In this document: positions 8,573 through 17,000 of the stretch, piece by piece
How positions within the stretch are numbered: position 1 is the stretch's first letter
How the letters are laid out: every line of letters starts with the position of its first letter
Assembly (NCBI GenBank): GCA_030526245.1
Contig: JAUNDD010000015.1
Span: 1-43,839, forward strand
Source of the DNA: Lachnospiraceae bacterium
GTDB lineage: Bacteria > Bacillota > Clostridia > Lachnospirales > Lachnospiraceae
Direction: 5' to 3'
DNA: 43,839 nucleotides
Translations under genes and position numbers: made by a program
The notes under the pieces: generated by a model
Seen by the model: only the letters and a program-made list of their open reading frames with translations
Told to the model about the DNA's origin: nothing
The model's database searches: none

Positions 8573-9256
8573 TTACGCTTCCTTGACACCGTAGGTTTCA
8601 TAGTATGCATCGATGGCAGCCTTGATGGTGTCATCAATGTAGACCTTACCGTTGTACGGACGGTTGTACAGGCACTCCACCACTTCGGCCATGGTTACAA
8701 TGGCGGTGGTCTTCAGGCCGTAGGTCTCCTCGATCTCCTGCAGGGCACTCTTCTCTCCGGTGCCGCGCTCCATACGGTCTACGGAAACGACCAGTCCGAT
8801 GGCCTGAGCGTTTTCTGCCTGTGCCTTCAGCAGCGGAATGGTCTCACGAACGGAAGTGCCGGCGGTGGTCACATCCTCGATCAGAACGACCTTGTCGCCA
8901 TCCATGATCGGACCGCCCAGAAGGATACCGGTGTCACCGTGATCCTTAACCTCCTTACGGTTGCTGCAGTAACGCACATCCTTACCATACAGATCGCTCA
9001 GTGCGATAGAAGCGGTTACGCTTAAGGGAATGCCCTTGTAGGCCGGTCCGAAGAGTACATCAAAATCCAGACCGAAGCGCTCCTTGATGGCCTGCGCATA
9101 GTACTCACCCAGCTTCTTCAGCTGAGAACCGGTACGATAGTAACCGGTGTTGACAAAGAACGGGGTCTTGCGTCCGCTCTTGGTTACAAAATCGCCAAAT
9201 TTCAGAACCTGGCAGTCTACCATAAACTCAATAAACTCTCTCTTATATGCTTCCAT
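8573..9256 (-). CDS. pyrE: Orotate phosphoribosyltransferase
   Basis: PyrE couples orotate to PRPP to give OMP, the fifth step of pyrimidine synthesis. The 227-residue protein carries the PRPP-binding motif VVLIEDVTTAGTSVRE and the segment FGPAYKGIPLSV. The open frame extends 14 codons upstream, but the ATG at 9254-9256 (MEAYKREFIEFM) has AGGAGAGG eight bases before it and fits the family start. It is the last gene of pyrF-pyrK-pyrD-pyrE. The pyrD-pyrE gap contains four imperfect short repeats (9299-9414). A 90-bp palindromic element is inserted at its stop codon. Confidence 0.96.
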   Translation of the reverse strand: MEAYKREFIEFMVDCQVLKFGDFVTKSGRKTPFFVNTGYYRTGSQLKKLGEYYAQAIKERFGLDFDVLFGPAYKGIPLSVTASIALSDLYGKDVRYCSNRKEVKDHGDTGILLGGPIMDGDKVVLIEDVTTAGTSVRETIPLLKAQAENAQAIGLVVSVDRMERGTGEKSALQEIEETYGLKTTAIVTMAEVVECLYNRPYNGKVYIDDTIKAAIDAYYETYGVKEA

Positions 9257-9298
9257 GTTGTATTCCTCTCCTGCAGCCGGATGGCTGCCCGAATCCAT

Positions 9299-9414
9299 AT
9301 ATGCCTGCTTTCTTTTTCCAGCCGCACCGCAGCTGCCTGTTTTTTCCTCAACCGCGGCGTAGCTGCCTGTCTTCTTTTTGTCTCAGCAGCATCGCCGCTG
9401 CCTGCTTTTCTTAT
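9299..9414. repeat. Imperfect tandem repeats in the pyrD-pyrE gap
   Basis: Four units share a GCTGCCTG-like or GCCTG block followed by a T-rich run: near 9303, 9332, 9362 and 9398, about 30 bp apart. On the minus strand each unit reads A-rich then CAGGCAGC. No gene is seen in it. Confidence 0.5.
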
Positions 9415-10322
9415 CGAACGCAGCCGATCAGCTCGTGAATATCCTTCACACCATTCTCACGCATAAACTGCTCGATTCCCTGCGCGGTCTTCTCTGCCGT
9501 TTTCGGATCGTGGAAGGAAGCGGTTCCGATGGACACCGCGGTAGCTCCCGCCATGATAAACTCCAGCGCATCCTCTGCGCAGGCAATGCCGCCCATACCG
9601 ATGATCGGCACCTTCACGGCCTGAGCCACCTGCCATACCATGCGTACCGCCACCGGACGAATAGCCGGGCCGGACAGACCGCCGGTACGATTGGCCAGGG
9701 CAAAGCTGCGGCGGCGGATGTCGATCTTCATGCCCGTCAGCGTATTGATCAGCGATACCGCATCCGCACCTTCCGCCTCCACGGCCTTCGCCATCACCGT
9801 GATATCCGTCACATTCGGGCTGAGCTTCATGATCAGCGGCTTGGTGGTCCGTTTTCTGAGTTCACGTGTGATCTCGGCTGCAGCCCTGGGATCCTGACCA
9901 AAGGCAATGCCGCCCTCCTTGACATTGGGGCAGGAGATGTTGATCTCCAGCAGATCAACACGTTTCTCCTTATCCAGACGCTCTACGGCCTCACAGTATT
10001 CCTCCACACTCTTACCGCAGACATTCACGACCACTCTGGTATCATAATCCTCCAGAAACGGAAGGTCTCTGGACAGGAAGGTGTCCAGACCGGCATTCTG
10101 CAGTCCGATGGCGTTGATCATGCCGGAGGGTGTTTCCGCAATTCGCGGGGTCGCATTGCCCGGCCACGGCCGGATCGCTACACCCTTGGTCGTTACAGCG
10201 CCCAGTTTATTCAGATCCGTCAGGGCTGCAAATTCCATACCGGATCCAAACGTTCCCGATGCCGTCATAACCGGATTTTTCAGCTCCACGCCGGCAATGG
10301 TAACCTTTGTATTGATATCCAT
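9411..10322 (-). CDS. pyrD: Dihydroorotate dehydrogenase, class 1B catalytic subunit
   Basis: PyrD oxidises dihydroorotate to orotate with FMN. At 303 residues it is of class 1 size. The motif EINISCPN places Cys131 as the catalytic base, as expected for class 1 enzymes, and SGTFGSGMEF and the C-terminal IIGMGGIACAEDALEFIMAGA form the FMN phosphate site. Its partner pyrK lies directly upstream, which identifies it as the NAD-linked 1B form. The ATG at 10320-10322 has AAGGAG eight bases upstream. A degenerate repeat (10343-10432) fills the pyrK-pyrD gap. Confidence 0.96.
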   Translation of the reverse strand: MDINTKVTIAGVELKNPVMTASGTFGSGMEFAALTDLNKLGAVTTKGVAIRPWPGNATPRIAETPSGMINAIGLQNAGLDTFLSRDLPFLEDYDTRVVVNVCGKSVEEYCEAVERLDKEKRVDLLEINISCPNVKEGGIAFGQDPRAAAEITRELRKRTTKPLIMKLSPNVTDITVMAKAVEAEGADAVSLINTLTGMKIDIRRRSFALANRTGGLSGPAIRPVAVRMVWQVAQAVKVPIIGMGGIACAEDALEFIMAGATAVSIGTASFHDPKTAEKTAQGIEQFMRENGVKDIHELIGCVR

Positions 10323-10342
10323 TTATTTTCTCCTTGTATACT

Positions 10343-10432
10343 GTGCTCCCGGGTCAAAGCGCAGGCTGCATCCCTCTGGATTTTGCTGCGTATGCGGCAA
10401 ACACCTCGCGGAACCGCGCCAGCTTAACTTAC
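10343..10432. repeat. Degenerate GTTACAG-family element between pyrK and pyrD
   Basis: The core GATTTTGCTGCGTATGCGG and CACCTCGCGGAACCGCGCC are well preserved, while both ends have decayed. The right end lies about 12 bp past the pyrK stop. No flanking duplication remains. Confidence 0.6.
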
Positions 10433-10444
10433 CCTTCATACTGC

Positions 10445-11242
10445 TCAGATCTCGATGGAGCCTGCCTCAAATACGGGGCCCTCGGTGCAGATTCTGGCAT
10501 TATCCACCTGCGAGTGTGCATCCTTTTCACTGGTCCTGCAGACACAGGACAGGCAGGCACCGATACCACAGGCCATTTTTTCCTCCAGCGACAGCCAGCA
10601 CTCGATCTGTCGCTCCGCCGCGTAGGCCTTGATGGCACGCAGCATGGGCATGGGACCGCAGGCAAAGATCACTTCTGCCTCAATCTGCTGCTCGCGCATG
10701 CAATCCAGTACATTGCCCTTCGTTCCGACGCTTCCGTCCTCGGAAGCCACCTTCAGCTGTGCCGCTTTTTCAAAGGCCTCACCCAGGAAGGTATCCGCAT
10801 TTCGGTAACCCAGCACAGCGGTCACTGCTGCCGGCGTTGCCTCTCCCTCCAGAGCCTGCAGGGATTTTGCCAGCTGCAGCATCGGCGGAACACCAATACC
10901 GCCGCCCATCAAAACAGCCTTTTTGCCGGCAGCCCGCTCCAGCGGGAAACCGTTGCCCAGCGGTCCGGTCACACGAACACTGTCCCCGGCCTTCAGCTGT
11001 GAAAACTCATGGGTTCCCCAGCCGGCCACGCGGTATACCAGACGCAGGCTGTCCTCTCCCACCTCACAGATACTGATGGGTCTGGGCAGCAGATGACTGG
11101 TGTCCTGACAATACAGTGAAACAAACTGTCCCGGTCTGGCCGCTCCGGCAATATTTTCTGTCTTCAGCCACAGGCTGTAGATCCCTTCGGACAGACATTC
11201 CTGGGAGATCACCTGGGCTGTTTCATTCCATTTTTCTCTCAT
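10445..11242 (-). CDS. pyrK: Dihydroorotate dehydrogenase electron-transfer subunit
   Basis: PyrK passes electrons from PyrD to NAD through FAD and a [2Fe-2S] cluster. The 265-residue protein shows RPISICEV (54-61) for FAD binding, GPLGNGFPLE, the NAD-site loop MGGGIGVPPML (112-122), and cluster ligands Cys225, Cys230, Cys233 and Cys252 in the pattern CGIGACLSCVC plus a downstream Cys. The ATG at 11240-11242 has GGAG five bases upstream and follows the pyrF stop by 16 bp. Its pairing with pyrD shows that this organism couples pyrimidine synthesis to NAD reduction. Confidence 0.96.
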   Translation of the reverse strand: MREKWNETAQVISQECLSEGIYSLWLKTENIAGAARPGQFVSLYCQDTSHLLPRPISICEVGEDSLRLVYRVAGWGTHEFSQLKAGDSVRVTGPLGNGFPLERAAGKKAVLMGGGIGVPPMLQLAKSLQALEGEATPAAVTAVLGYRNADTFLGEAFEKAAQLKVASEDGSVGTKGNVLDCMREQQIEAEVIFACGPMPMLRAIKAYAAERQIECWLSLEEKMACGIGACLSCVCRTSEKDAHSQVDNARICTEGPVFEAGSIEI

Positions 11243-11258
11243 ATATTCTCCATTATCC

Positions 11259-12185
11259 TTATTTCGAGCTCAGTGCGTTCTGGATATCTTCTCTCATGGC
11301 GATGACGGCCGCACGGGATGCCTCTGCAAAGTTTGCCTCGCCATACTGTGCGTATGCCTCCTGCTTCCAGGCTGCAATGATTCCGCGAGAGCTGTTGACG
11401 ATCGCACCCAGACCATCCTCATTGAAGAAGGCCTTCAGGTCTTCACCCTTACCGCCCTGGGCACCGTAGCCCGGCACCAGGATATAGGTATGGGGCATCA
11501 GCTTTCTTAAGGCAGCGCCCATCTCCGGATAGGTGGCACCAACTACAGCACCTACATTGCTGTATGCACCGTCCATGCAGGTGCTTCCCCATTCTTCCAC
11601 TTTTTCACCCACATGCTCATACAGCGGTCTTCCGTCGATCAGACGATCCTGGAATTCACCACTGGACGGATTGGAGGTCTTGACCAGTACGAAGATACCC
11701 TTATCCTCTTCACGACATACCTTCAGGAACGGCTCTACACCGTCAGTTCCTAGATACGGGTTCACCGTCGCAAAATCCTCGGCGAACGGAGCGTAGGTAT
11801 TGGATCCGATCTGGATGGTTCCCAGATGTCCTACCGCATAGGCTGCGGAGGTGGAACCAATGTCACCGCGCTTGATATCTCCAAGCACCAGCAGCCCCTT
11901 TTCGCGGCAGTAATCCACGGTCTTCTTATACACGATCAGTCCCGGAATACCCAGCTGCTCGTACATGGCGATCTGAGGCTTTACACAGGGAATGAGATCA
12001 TACACCGAGTCAACGATTGCCTTGTTAAACTGCCAGAATGCTTCTGCCGCACCTTCCAGTGTCTCGCCGAACTCAGCGAAGGCCTTTGCTTTCAGCTGCT
12101 CCGGGATCATAGCCATGGTCGGGTCAAGGCCTACCACGATGGGAGCATTGGTCTTCTGGATCTTCTCAATCAACTTGCTGATCAT
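11259..12185 (-). CDS. pyrF: Orotidine 5'-phosphate decarboxylase, type 2
   Basis: PyrF decarboxylates OMP to UMP, the last step of the pathway. The 308-residue length and motifs IVVGLDPT near the N-terminus and LGDIKRGDIGSTSAAYA fit the longer type 2 family. The frame is open to 12212, but the ATG at 12183-12185 (MISKLIEKIQKT) is chosen because AGGAGG lies nine bases upstream. It heads the pyr operon. In the upstream 293 bp I did not recognise a PyrR-binding loop or a clear promoter with both boxes. Confidence 0.95.
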   Translation of the reverse strand: MISKLIEKIQKTNAPIVVGLDPTMAMIPEQLKAKAFAEFGETLEGAAEAFWQFNKAIVDSVYDLIPCVKPQIAMYEQLGIPGLIVYKKTVDYCREKGLLVLGDIKRGDIGSTSAAYAVGHLGTIQIGSNTYAPFAEDFATVNPYLGTDGVEPFLKVCREEDKGIFVLVKTSNPSSGEFQDRLIDGRPLYEHVGEKVEEWGSTCMDGAYSNVGAVVGATYPEMGAALRKLMPHTYILVPGYGAQGGKGEDLKAFFNEDGLGAIVNSSRGIIAAWKQEAYAQYGEANFAEASRAAVIAMREDIQNALSSK

Positions 12186-12478
12186 ATATGATGTCCTCCT
12201 TTTTTGGGTCATTAAGTATACAGTTTTTAATCAGGCGCAGCTCCTGTCCAGATCCATCGCTCGCTGAGGCAACGCTCCGTCGAGCTAACGCCAACTACGA
12301 CCATATATAAAATGCTCGGGGTGTGGCCCTCGCATTTTGGTCTCCGTAGGCGTGGATCTCTCCTCCGCTAAAAGCGCCTCTGAAATGCGAGCTTTTGGAT
12401 ACCGGAACAGTTCGCTGCCTGCTGCCCTGCAAAAGCGCTTTGCGAAGTCGTTGTCTCCGCCTACAAATTTGAGACAGC
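12186..12478. other. Intergenic region between the deacetylase gene and pyrF
   Basis: No gene is seen. A hairpin at about 12307-12341 (AAAATGC paired with GCATTTT, inner GGG/CCC) is followed on minus by ATATAT and may terminate the deacetylase transcript. A weaker AAAAGC/GCTTTT pair lies at 12369-12395. A TATACT box lies about 30 nt upstream of pyrF without a convincing -35. Confidence 0.4.
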
Positions 12479-13939
12479 TTACATAGCCGGTACGGGGGTG
12501 GGACGCGCATCGTCCCAGGCCTGGGAAACGTCAAACAGATCGTCGCACATCTCCGGGTTGTAGTACATACGGTAGCCATCCAGGTTTCTTCTGCCCTGGC
12601 GCATATAATCATCGCCAAACTGTACCCAGGCCTTCTGGGAGCCATCTACATTGCAGTAGATGGAGAAGCCCTGCTGCTTCAGATAAGCGAAGAATTCGTT
12701 GTTCATGGTATAAGGCGTCCAGTCATTGATGTCGGCACCGAAGGCAAAGATGAGCACGTCCGTGTCGCCCACGACCGTAGCCACATTTTCCAGCCAACGG
12801 GTGGTATCCTTCACCGTCGCATCATATCCGTAGGCCACCGGATTGATGTGGCCCCAGGTGTGGCTGGCAAATTCCCAGCCGTCGGCCTTCATGGCTTCAG
12901 CCACCTTCTTAGCCTCCGCCACCTCCTGCTCCCAGTCAAAATCCGGGTTTGCATTCAGGAAGGCTCTCTGATACTCGGTCAGACGACTTTCCTCTCTGGT
13001 TCGGTAGACCTCATCGGTCCGATAACCGAGTACACCTTCATAACCGGTCAGGGCCACGATGCCCTTATGTCCGTGGTAGGCAAAATCCGGATGCTCGTCC
13101 ACAAATGTGTCGATGAGCGGCACCATGTCATAATCACCAATGCTTACCGAACCATCGTCCTCGATGTAGGAGTTCTTGACACTTCCGTTTTCATCCAGCA
13201 CCAGCTTATTGGCAAAGCCGTCGCCTACCATGTAGTGATAGTAGCTTACATCGTCCTGTGACAATACAAAGGGCGTCTTTCCCGGCGGAAGCCGGATCTC
13301 CTTCTTCGTCACCGTTCCATCCGGATTGACCTCGCACATATCGTGGAGACTGACCATCACGTAGCCGCGATCATACATCTGCTGGATGATGCTGTTAAAC
13401 TCATCGATGGTCGTCATGACCTGATTGTACCCGGCCTCCCGGTCATCTCCATCGAAGGCCTTCGAAGTATCCCTTACCATAGTGTGGAAGAACACATGCG
13501 TGATCTGATCCAGGGGATAAGCCACGGTGGAGTCCTTCAGGACCTGATACTCGGCGGCTGCATTCTGCAGCTGTGTTGCCGTATTGTACTCCGGCGCCTC
13601 CTTCAAAAGCTCAATAGCCGCTGTATAATCATACTGATCTGCCAGACGCTTCGCCCGAGCCAGAAGTGCCTCCTGGTCGCTGGCCGGCAGTTCCTGCTCG
13701 GTAACGGCCTCCACCACAGCACCGCCTTCCGGCGTCCCCGGTGTCCTCAGGCCTGTGAGTGTCTCTCTGGTCTGTTTGAAAAAGCTTCCGATATTCCCGT
13801 TCTGCACATTGACGATGGTCAGAACCAGGATCAGCAGAATAATGATCAGCAGTTCAAAAGCGATCAGACTCTTCAGAATAAAGCTCTGCCGTCGTCTTTT
13901 TTCCATTCGCTGCTCTATAATTCGTTCTTTTGCTTCCAT
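12479..13939 (-). CDS. Membrane-anchored polysaccharide deacetylase family protein
   Basis: The 486-residue protein has a basic N-terminus, one membrane anchor (about 21-45, with LLIIILLILVLTIVNV), a linker and helical region to about 130, then a NodB-like domain. The zinc-binding motif is clear as FASHTWGHINP, and the aspartate motif appears as VLSQDDVSYYHYM, a variant of the canonical TFDDG. Enzymes of this family remove acetyl groups from peptidoglycan or other surface glycans outside the membrane. The ATG at 13937-13939 has GGAAGG five bases upstream. Its promoter is at 13998-14026. The substrate cannot be told from sequence. Confidence 0.85.
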   Translation of the reverse strand: MEAKERIIEQRMEKRRRQSFILKSLIAFELLIIILLILVLTIVNVQNGNIGSFFKQTRETLTGLRTPGTPEGGAVVEAVTEQELPASDQEALLARAKRLADQYDYTAAIELLKEAPEYNTATQLQNAAAEYQVLKDSTVAYPLDQITHVFFHTMVRDTSKAFDGDDREAGYNQVMTTIDEFNSIIQQMYDRGYVMVSLHDMCEVNPDGTVTKKEIRLPPGKTPFVLSQDDVSYYHYMVGDGFANKLVLDENGSVKNSYIEDDGSVSIGDYDMVPLIDTFVDEHPDFAYHGHKGIVALTGYEGVLGYRTDEVYRTREESRLTEYQRAFLNANPDFDWEQEVAEAKKVAEAMKADGWEFASHTWGHINPVAYGYDATVKDTTRWLENVATVVGDTDVLIFAFGADINDWTPYTMNNEFFAYLKQQGFSIYCNVDGSQKAWVQFGDDYMRQGRRNLDGYRMYYNPEMCDDLFDVSQAWDDARPTPVPAM

Positions 13940-13997
13940 TTATACCTTCCATACTAATTCCGCTTGGTGGGCATGGTACACCTGTTCTTCGTCCCCT

Positions 13998-14026
13998 ATC
14001 CTAACACGTTTCCCGTATCATGCCAA
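13998..14026 (-). promoter_or_regulatory. Predicted promoter of the deacetylase gene
   Basis: On minus, TTGGCA (14021-14026) and TAGGAT (13998-14003) are 17 bases apart, about 55 bases before the start codon. Confidence 0.6.
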
Positions 14027-14063
14027 CCGCATTTGTCCGATGCTGTGGTATGTGATATAAATC

Positions 14064-14212
14064 GTTACAGTTCACGCAATGAACTATAACGGGCCAAAAT
14101 CCATTCCAAATTGCCTTTACTTGACGAATGCCATTCCAAAGCGTGCTACGCACGATGGCATTCGGTCCATCCTATTCGCTTCGCGAATACAATCTGTAGC
14201 AATGGGATTTTG
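14064..14212. repeat. Composite GTTACAG-family element with a nested insertion
   Basis: It starts with the 27-bp palindrome (14064-14090, one arm mismatch), continues with GGGCCAAAATCCATTCC and AAATTGCC, and resumes at 14199-14212 with CAATGGGATTTTG. These are the two halves of the 48-bp module seen in the copy at 42210-42351. Between them lie further palindromes: CGAATGCCAT with ATGGCATTCG (14125-14164), CGTGC/GCACG (14142-14154), and TATTCGC/GCGAATA (14173-14189). Confidence 0.65.
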
Positions 14213-14358
14213 ACAGCTGCGCTTCAACTGCGCAGGCCGTGATATGTTATCATTATTATAACCGTATCGAAAAGCCAAACCGGCCTCTGCCGCTTTGGGC
14301 AGGGCATACAACGGTGCAGGCCGAACCAGTCAACACGAAAAGGAGACATCTGATTTTG

Positions 14359-15300
14359 ATGATGTGGAATGACAAACCCTATCACTCTCTCGATTATGAA
14401 TTAAAGCAGCGCTTTGGCGAAAAAGTCTGGCGTCTGTCATTGAATGCCGGCATGAGCTGTCCAAACCGGGATGGCCGGATCGGAACCATGGGCTGCAGCT
14501 TCTGCAGCGAAGGCGGCTCCGGCGACTTTGCCGGCGAAGCTGCTCAGACGATCACCCAGCAGCTGACGGCTCAGGCCGCCTTGCTTGCCGGCAAACGAAA
14601 TGCCGGCAAATTTATCGCCTACTTCCAGGCCTACACCAATACCTATGCCCCCGTCGAATATCTGCGCCGGGTCTACTTTGAGGCCGCCGCCTTCCCGGGC
14701 GTTGTAGGCATCTCCATTGCGACCCGACCGGATTGTCTGCCTCCGGAAGTTCTCAGTCTCCTCGGCGAACTAAACGAGCATCTGCCGGTATGGGTAGAGC
14801 TTGGCCTGCAGACCATGCACGAGGAAAGTGCCGCTTTGTTCCGCCGCGGGTACACTCTGCCGATGTACGAGGAAGCGGTCCGCGCCCTGCGCGAGCTCGG
14901 CATCGAGGTCATCACCCACGCCATCCTGGGGCTCCCGGGTGAAACAACCGGGCAGATCCTTCAGACTATGGACTATCTGAGCAGCCAGGACATTCAGGGT
15001 GTCAAGCTGCAGCTGCTCCATGTATTAAAGAATACAGATCTGGGACGTCAGTATCTGTCCGAGCCTTTTCATATCCTCACCCGAGAGGAATATATCGATC
15101 TGGTGATTCGTTGTCTGGAGCATCTGCGCAGAGATATCGTGATCCACCGTCTGACCGGTGACGGTCCGGCCGACCTGCTGATTGCTCCCCTCTGGAGCCA
15201 GCGAAAACGAGATGTTCTGAACGGCCTGCATCGTGAACTGAAAGTGCGTCAGACCTGGCAGGGGCGGTTGGTGACTGCCAACGGCAAAACACCTGATTAA
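14359..15300 (+). CDS. Radical SAM protein, TIGR01212/YhcC family
   Basis: The 313-residue protein carries the radical SAM cluster ligands in the family-specific spacing: Cys34, then Cys46 and Cys49, in MSCPNRDGRIGTMGCSFC. IATRPDCLP, VELGLQTMHEESA and HAILGLPGET are the expected SAM and barrel motifs. Members are thought to act on RNA or related substrates; the exact reaction is unknown. The open frame begins at 14239, but MMWNDKPYHSLDYELKQRFG is the natural start. The ATG at 14359 has AAGGAG 14 bases upstream; an in-frame TTG at 14356 has better spacing and could be used instead. It is one of two plus-strand genes here, with the DUF4364 gene 163 bp downstream. Confidence 0.9.
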   Translation: MMWNDKPYHSLDYELKQRFGEKVWRLSLNAGMSCPNRDGRIGTMGCSFCSEGGSGDFAGEAAQTITQQLTAQAALLAGKRNAGKFIAYFQAYTNTYAPVEYLRRVYFEAAAFPGVVGISIATRPDCLPPEVLSLLGELNEHLPVWVELGLQTMHEESAALFRRGYTLPMYEEAVRALRELGIEVITHAILGLPGETTGQILQTMDYLSSQDIQGVKLQLLHVLKNTDLGRQYLSEPFHILTREEYIDLVIRCLEHLRRDIVIHRLTGDGPADLLIAPLWSQRKRDVLNGLHRELKVRQTWQGRLVTANGKTPD

Positions 15301-15320
15301 TCATACTGCCCGAGCAGTAA

Positions 15321-15346
15321 GTTACATTTCACGCCTGAGCTGCAGC
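15321..15346. repeat. Relic of the GTTACAG palindrome
   Basis: GTTACATTTCACGC followed by CTGAGCTGCAGC is a diverged end hairpin, 20 bp downstream of the radical SAM stop codon. Confidence 0.45.
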
Positions 15347-15463
15347 AACAGTAATACTTAGTTCCTTGCAGAATGGCCGAACATAAGGTATTCTATTTCA
15401 TGTTGCAGCAAAGAGCTGCCTGATCAGATTATTTTGCCGTCTTACGGCGGAACGGAGAAATAC

Positions 15464-15997
15464 ATGAGTGACGCAACTACGCTCTACAAACTGATGGTTC
15501 TGTATATGCTTAACCGCATTGACTTTACCATGACATACTCCCAGCTTTCCGATTTTATTCTCGGCAAGGGCTATACCAACTATTTCCAGCTGCAGAACAC
15601 CCTTGTTGAGCTCCAGGATGCTCAGCTGATTCACACCGAAAAGATCCATAGCACTTCCTATTATTCCATCACCCCTCAGGGCCGGGAGACACTGGACTTT
15701 TTCGAAAACCGCCTGTCCAAGGCCATCCGGGATGACATTGAGGTCTGGCTCAAGGACAATCGTCTGCGTATTCGAGACGAAGTATCCGTCATTGCTGATT
15801 TCTATCCCGGAAAGAAAAAGGATTTTCTCGTCAACTGCCGGGCCCTGGAAAAAGACACGGTGCTCATCGATCTGACATTAAATGTCCCGGACGAAGCCCA
15901 GGCCAGAGCCATCTGCTTCCAGTGGAAGAAAAAAGCTGCTGACGTTTACGGCTATCTGATCGGCGAACTGATGCGATCCGAAACTTCAGACAATTGA
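15464..15997 (+). CDS. DUF4364 family protein
   Basis: A 177-residue cytoplasmic protein that matches the DUF4364 pattern of Clostridia. The N-terminal half (LMVLYMLNRIDFTMTYSQLS onward, and IHSTSYYSITPQGRETLDFF) looks like a winged-helix fold, so a regulatory role is possible but not shown. The ATG at 15464 is chosen over an upstream in-frame ATG at 15434 because GGAG lies six bases before it. An intrinsic terminator begins five bases after the stop. Confidence 0.85.
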   Translation: MSDATTLYKLMVLYMLNRIDFTMTYSQLSDFILGKGYTNYFQLQNTLVELQDAQLIHTEKIHSTSYYSITPQGRETLDFFENRLSKAIRDDIEVWLKDNRLRIRDEVSVIADFYPGKKKDFLVNCRALEKDTVLIDLTLNVPDEAQARAICFQWKKKAADVYGYLIGELMRSETSDN

Positions 15998-16001
15998 TAT
16001 G

Positions 16002-16037
16002 AAAAAAGCCGGAGCGGGCACACCGCTTCGGCTTTTT
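16002..16037 (+). terminator. Intrinsic terminator after the DUF4364 gene
   Basis: A 15-bp stem (AAAAAGCCGGAGCGG with CCGCTTCGGCTTTTT, one G-T pair) encloses a 5-base loop and ends in a T run. Confidence 0.9.
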
Positions 16038-16136
16038 AAATTCCTAACTCGTAATCTCCCCCGAGTGACCATGTCACAATGGTTTTTCAGGTCGATTATT
16101 ATAATAACTTCTGCTATTGCTTCGATTTACATTCTC

Positions 16137-17000
16137 TCATCTGTCTGCCACGCCAACCAGGATCAAATGCGCTTTATTTGCCACATCATCTCCATACTTG
16201 ACAGTGAGCAGCTCATCGGGCATTCCATCCCGCAGATCCATCACTGCACTGACCAGCAGATCCACGCCTTCTTTTCGCCCTTTTTCTTCTACTCTGTCCA
16301 GCACATCACACATAGTCCTGATCTCCTTCCCCTCGTCTCCTACTTTCATCATCTCTTCAAATCGATGATCATTCGTTAACACAGCCATCATACTCAGTGT
16401 TTCCTGCACATGTTTAATCTCATCCGTACTTCCAACATAAGTTCCTGTCGAACGTTTTTGCACAAAATAGTCAGCCACATGACGAAAATCACTTTTAAAC
16501 AGCTTCACCTGCTTTTCCGTAAGAAACGCTATATCAAACATATTGATTCGGTAGTCATTCACAAATCGTTTGAACCTATCCGGCACATCGACACGCTCAA
16601 AAAGCGACACGGGAGCATCCCATCTTCTATCATGATTGAAATACAGTACCATGGTCACTACCGGATATCTGTTCTTCCCTCCATGATATAACTGAGCTCT
16701 GTACTCAGCCCCGTCATATGCTAATACTCGAAGCGGCATATCCACATCCGCTTTTACCTGATTCTCCATTCCGATGCAGGCCACATGAATGTTGCCCTGC
16801 TTCCATCGTTTTGCAACATCTCTTTCTATTTCGCGATATTTCCCATCTGCCTTATATGCCGAGCGAGGAGATTGATCTGTCAATTCCGACACTTTAACAA
16901 CCTCTTCACCATTGAACAGGAGTACATTTACAATATCCGCAAACACGTCATTATACGACTCAAGAACCTTTGTTGCTATATCCTTCTGTCCCACGAGCAT
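16137..17000 (-). CDS. Rpn family recombination-promoting nuclease / putative transposase
   Basis: A 287-residue protein of the Rpn (PD-(D/E)xK, transposase_31-like) group. The conserved block is visible as YREIERDVAKRW (55-66), IGMENQ with Glu79 and Gln81, and MPLRVLAYDGAEYR (88-101). E. coli Rpn proteins are DNA endonucleases that stimulate RecA-independent recombination and act in phage defence. The ATG at 16998-17000 has AAGGGGG only two bases upstream; the GTG two codons later has better spacing. The gene and its flanks are visibly more AT-rich than the neighbouring genes, consistent with horizontal gain. It has no partner genes here. Confidence 0.85.
   Translation of the reverse strand: MLVGQKDIATKVLESYNDVFADIVNVLLFNGEEVVKVSELTDQSPRSAYKADGKYREIERDVAKRWKQGNIHVACIGMENQVKADVDMPLRVLAYDGAEYRAQLYHGGKNRYPVVTMVLYFNHDRRWDAPVSLFERVDVPDRFKRFVNDYRINMFDIAFLTEKQVKLFKSDFRHVADYFVQKRSTGTYVGSTDEIKHVQETLSMMAVLTNDHRFEEMMKVGDEGKEIRTMCDVLDRVEEKGRKEGVDLLVSAVMDLRDGMPDELLTVKYGDDVANKAHLILVGVADR

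Noticed and set aside
12186-12478. PyrR attenuator before pyrF
   Set aside because: No PyrR-binding loop followed by a terminator was recognised; only unrelated hairpins are seen.
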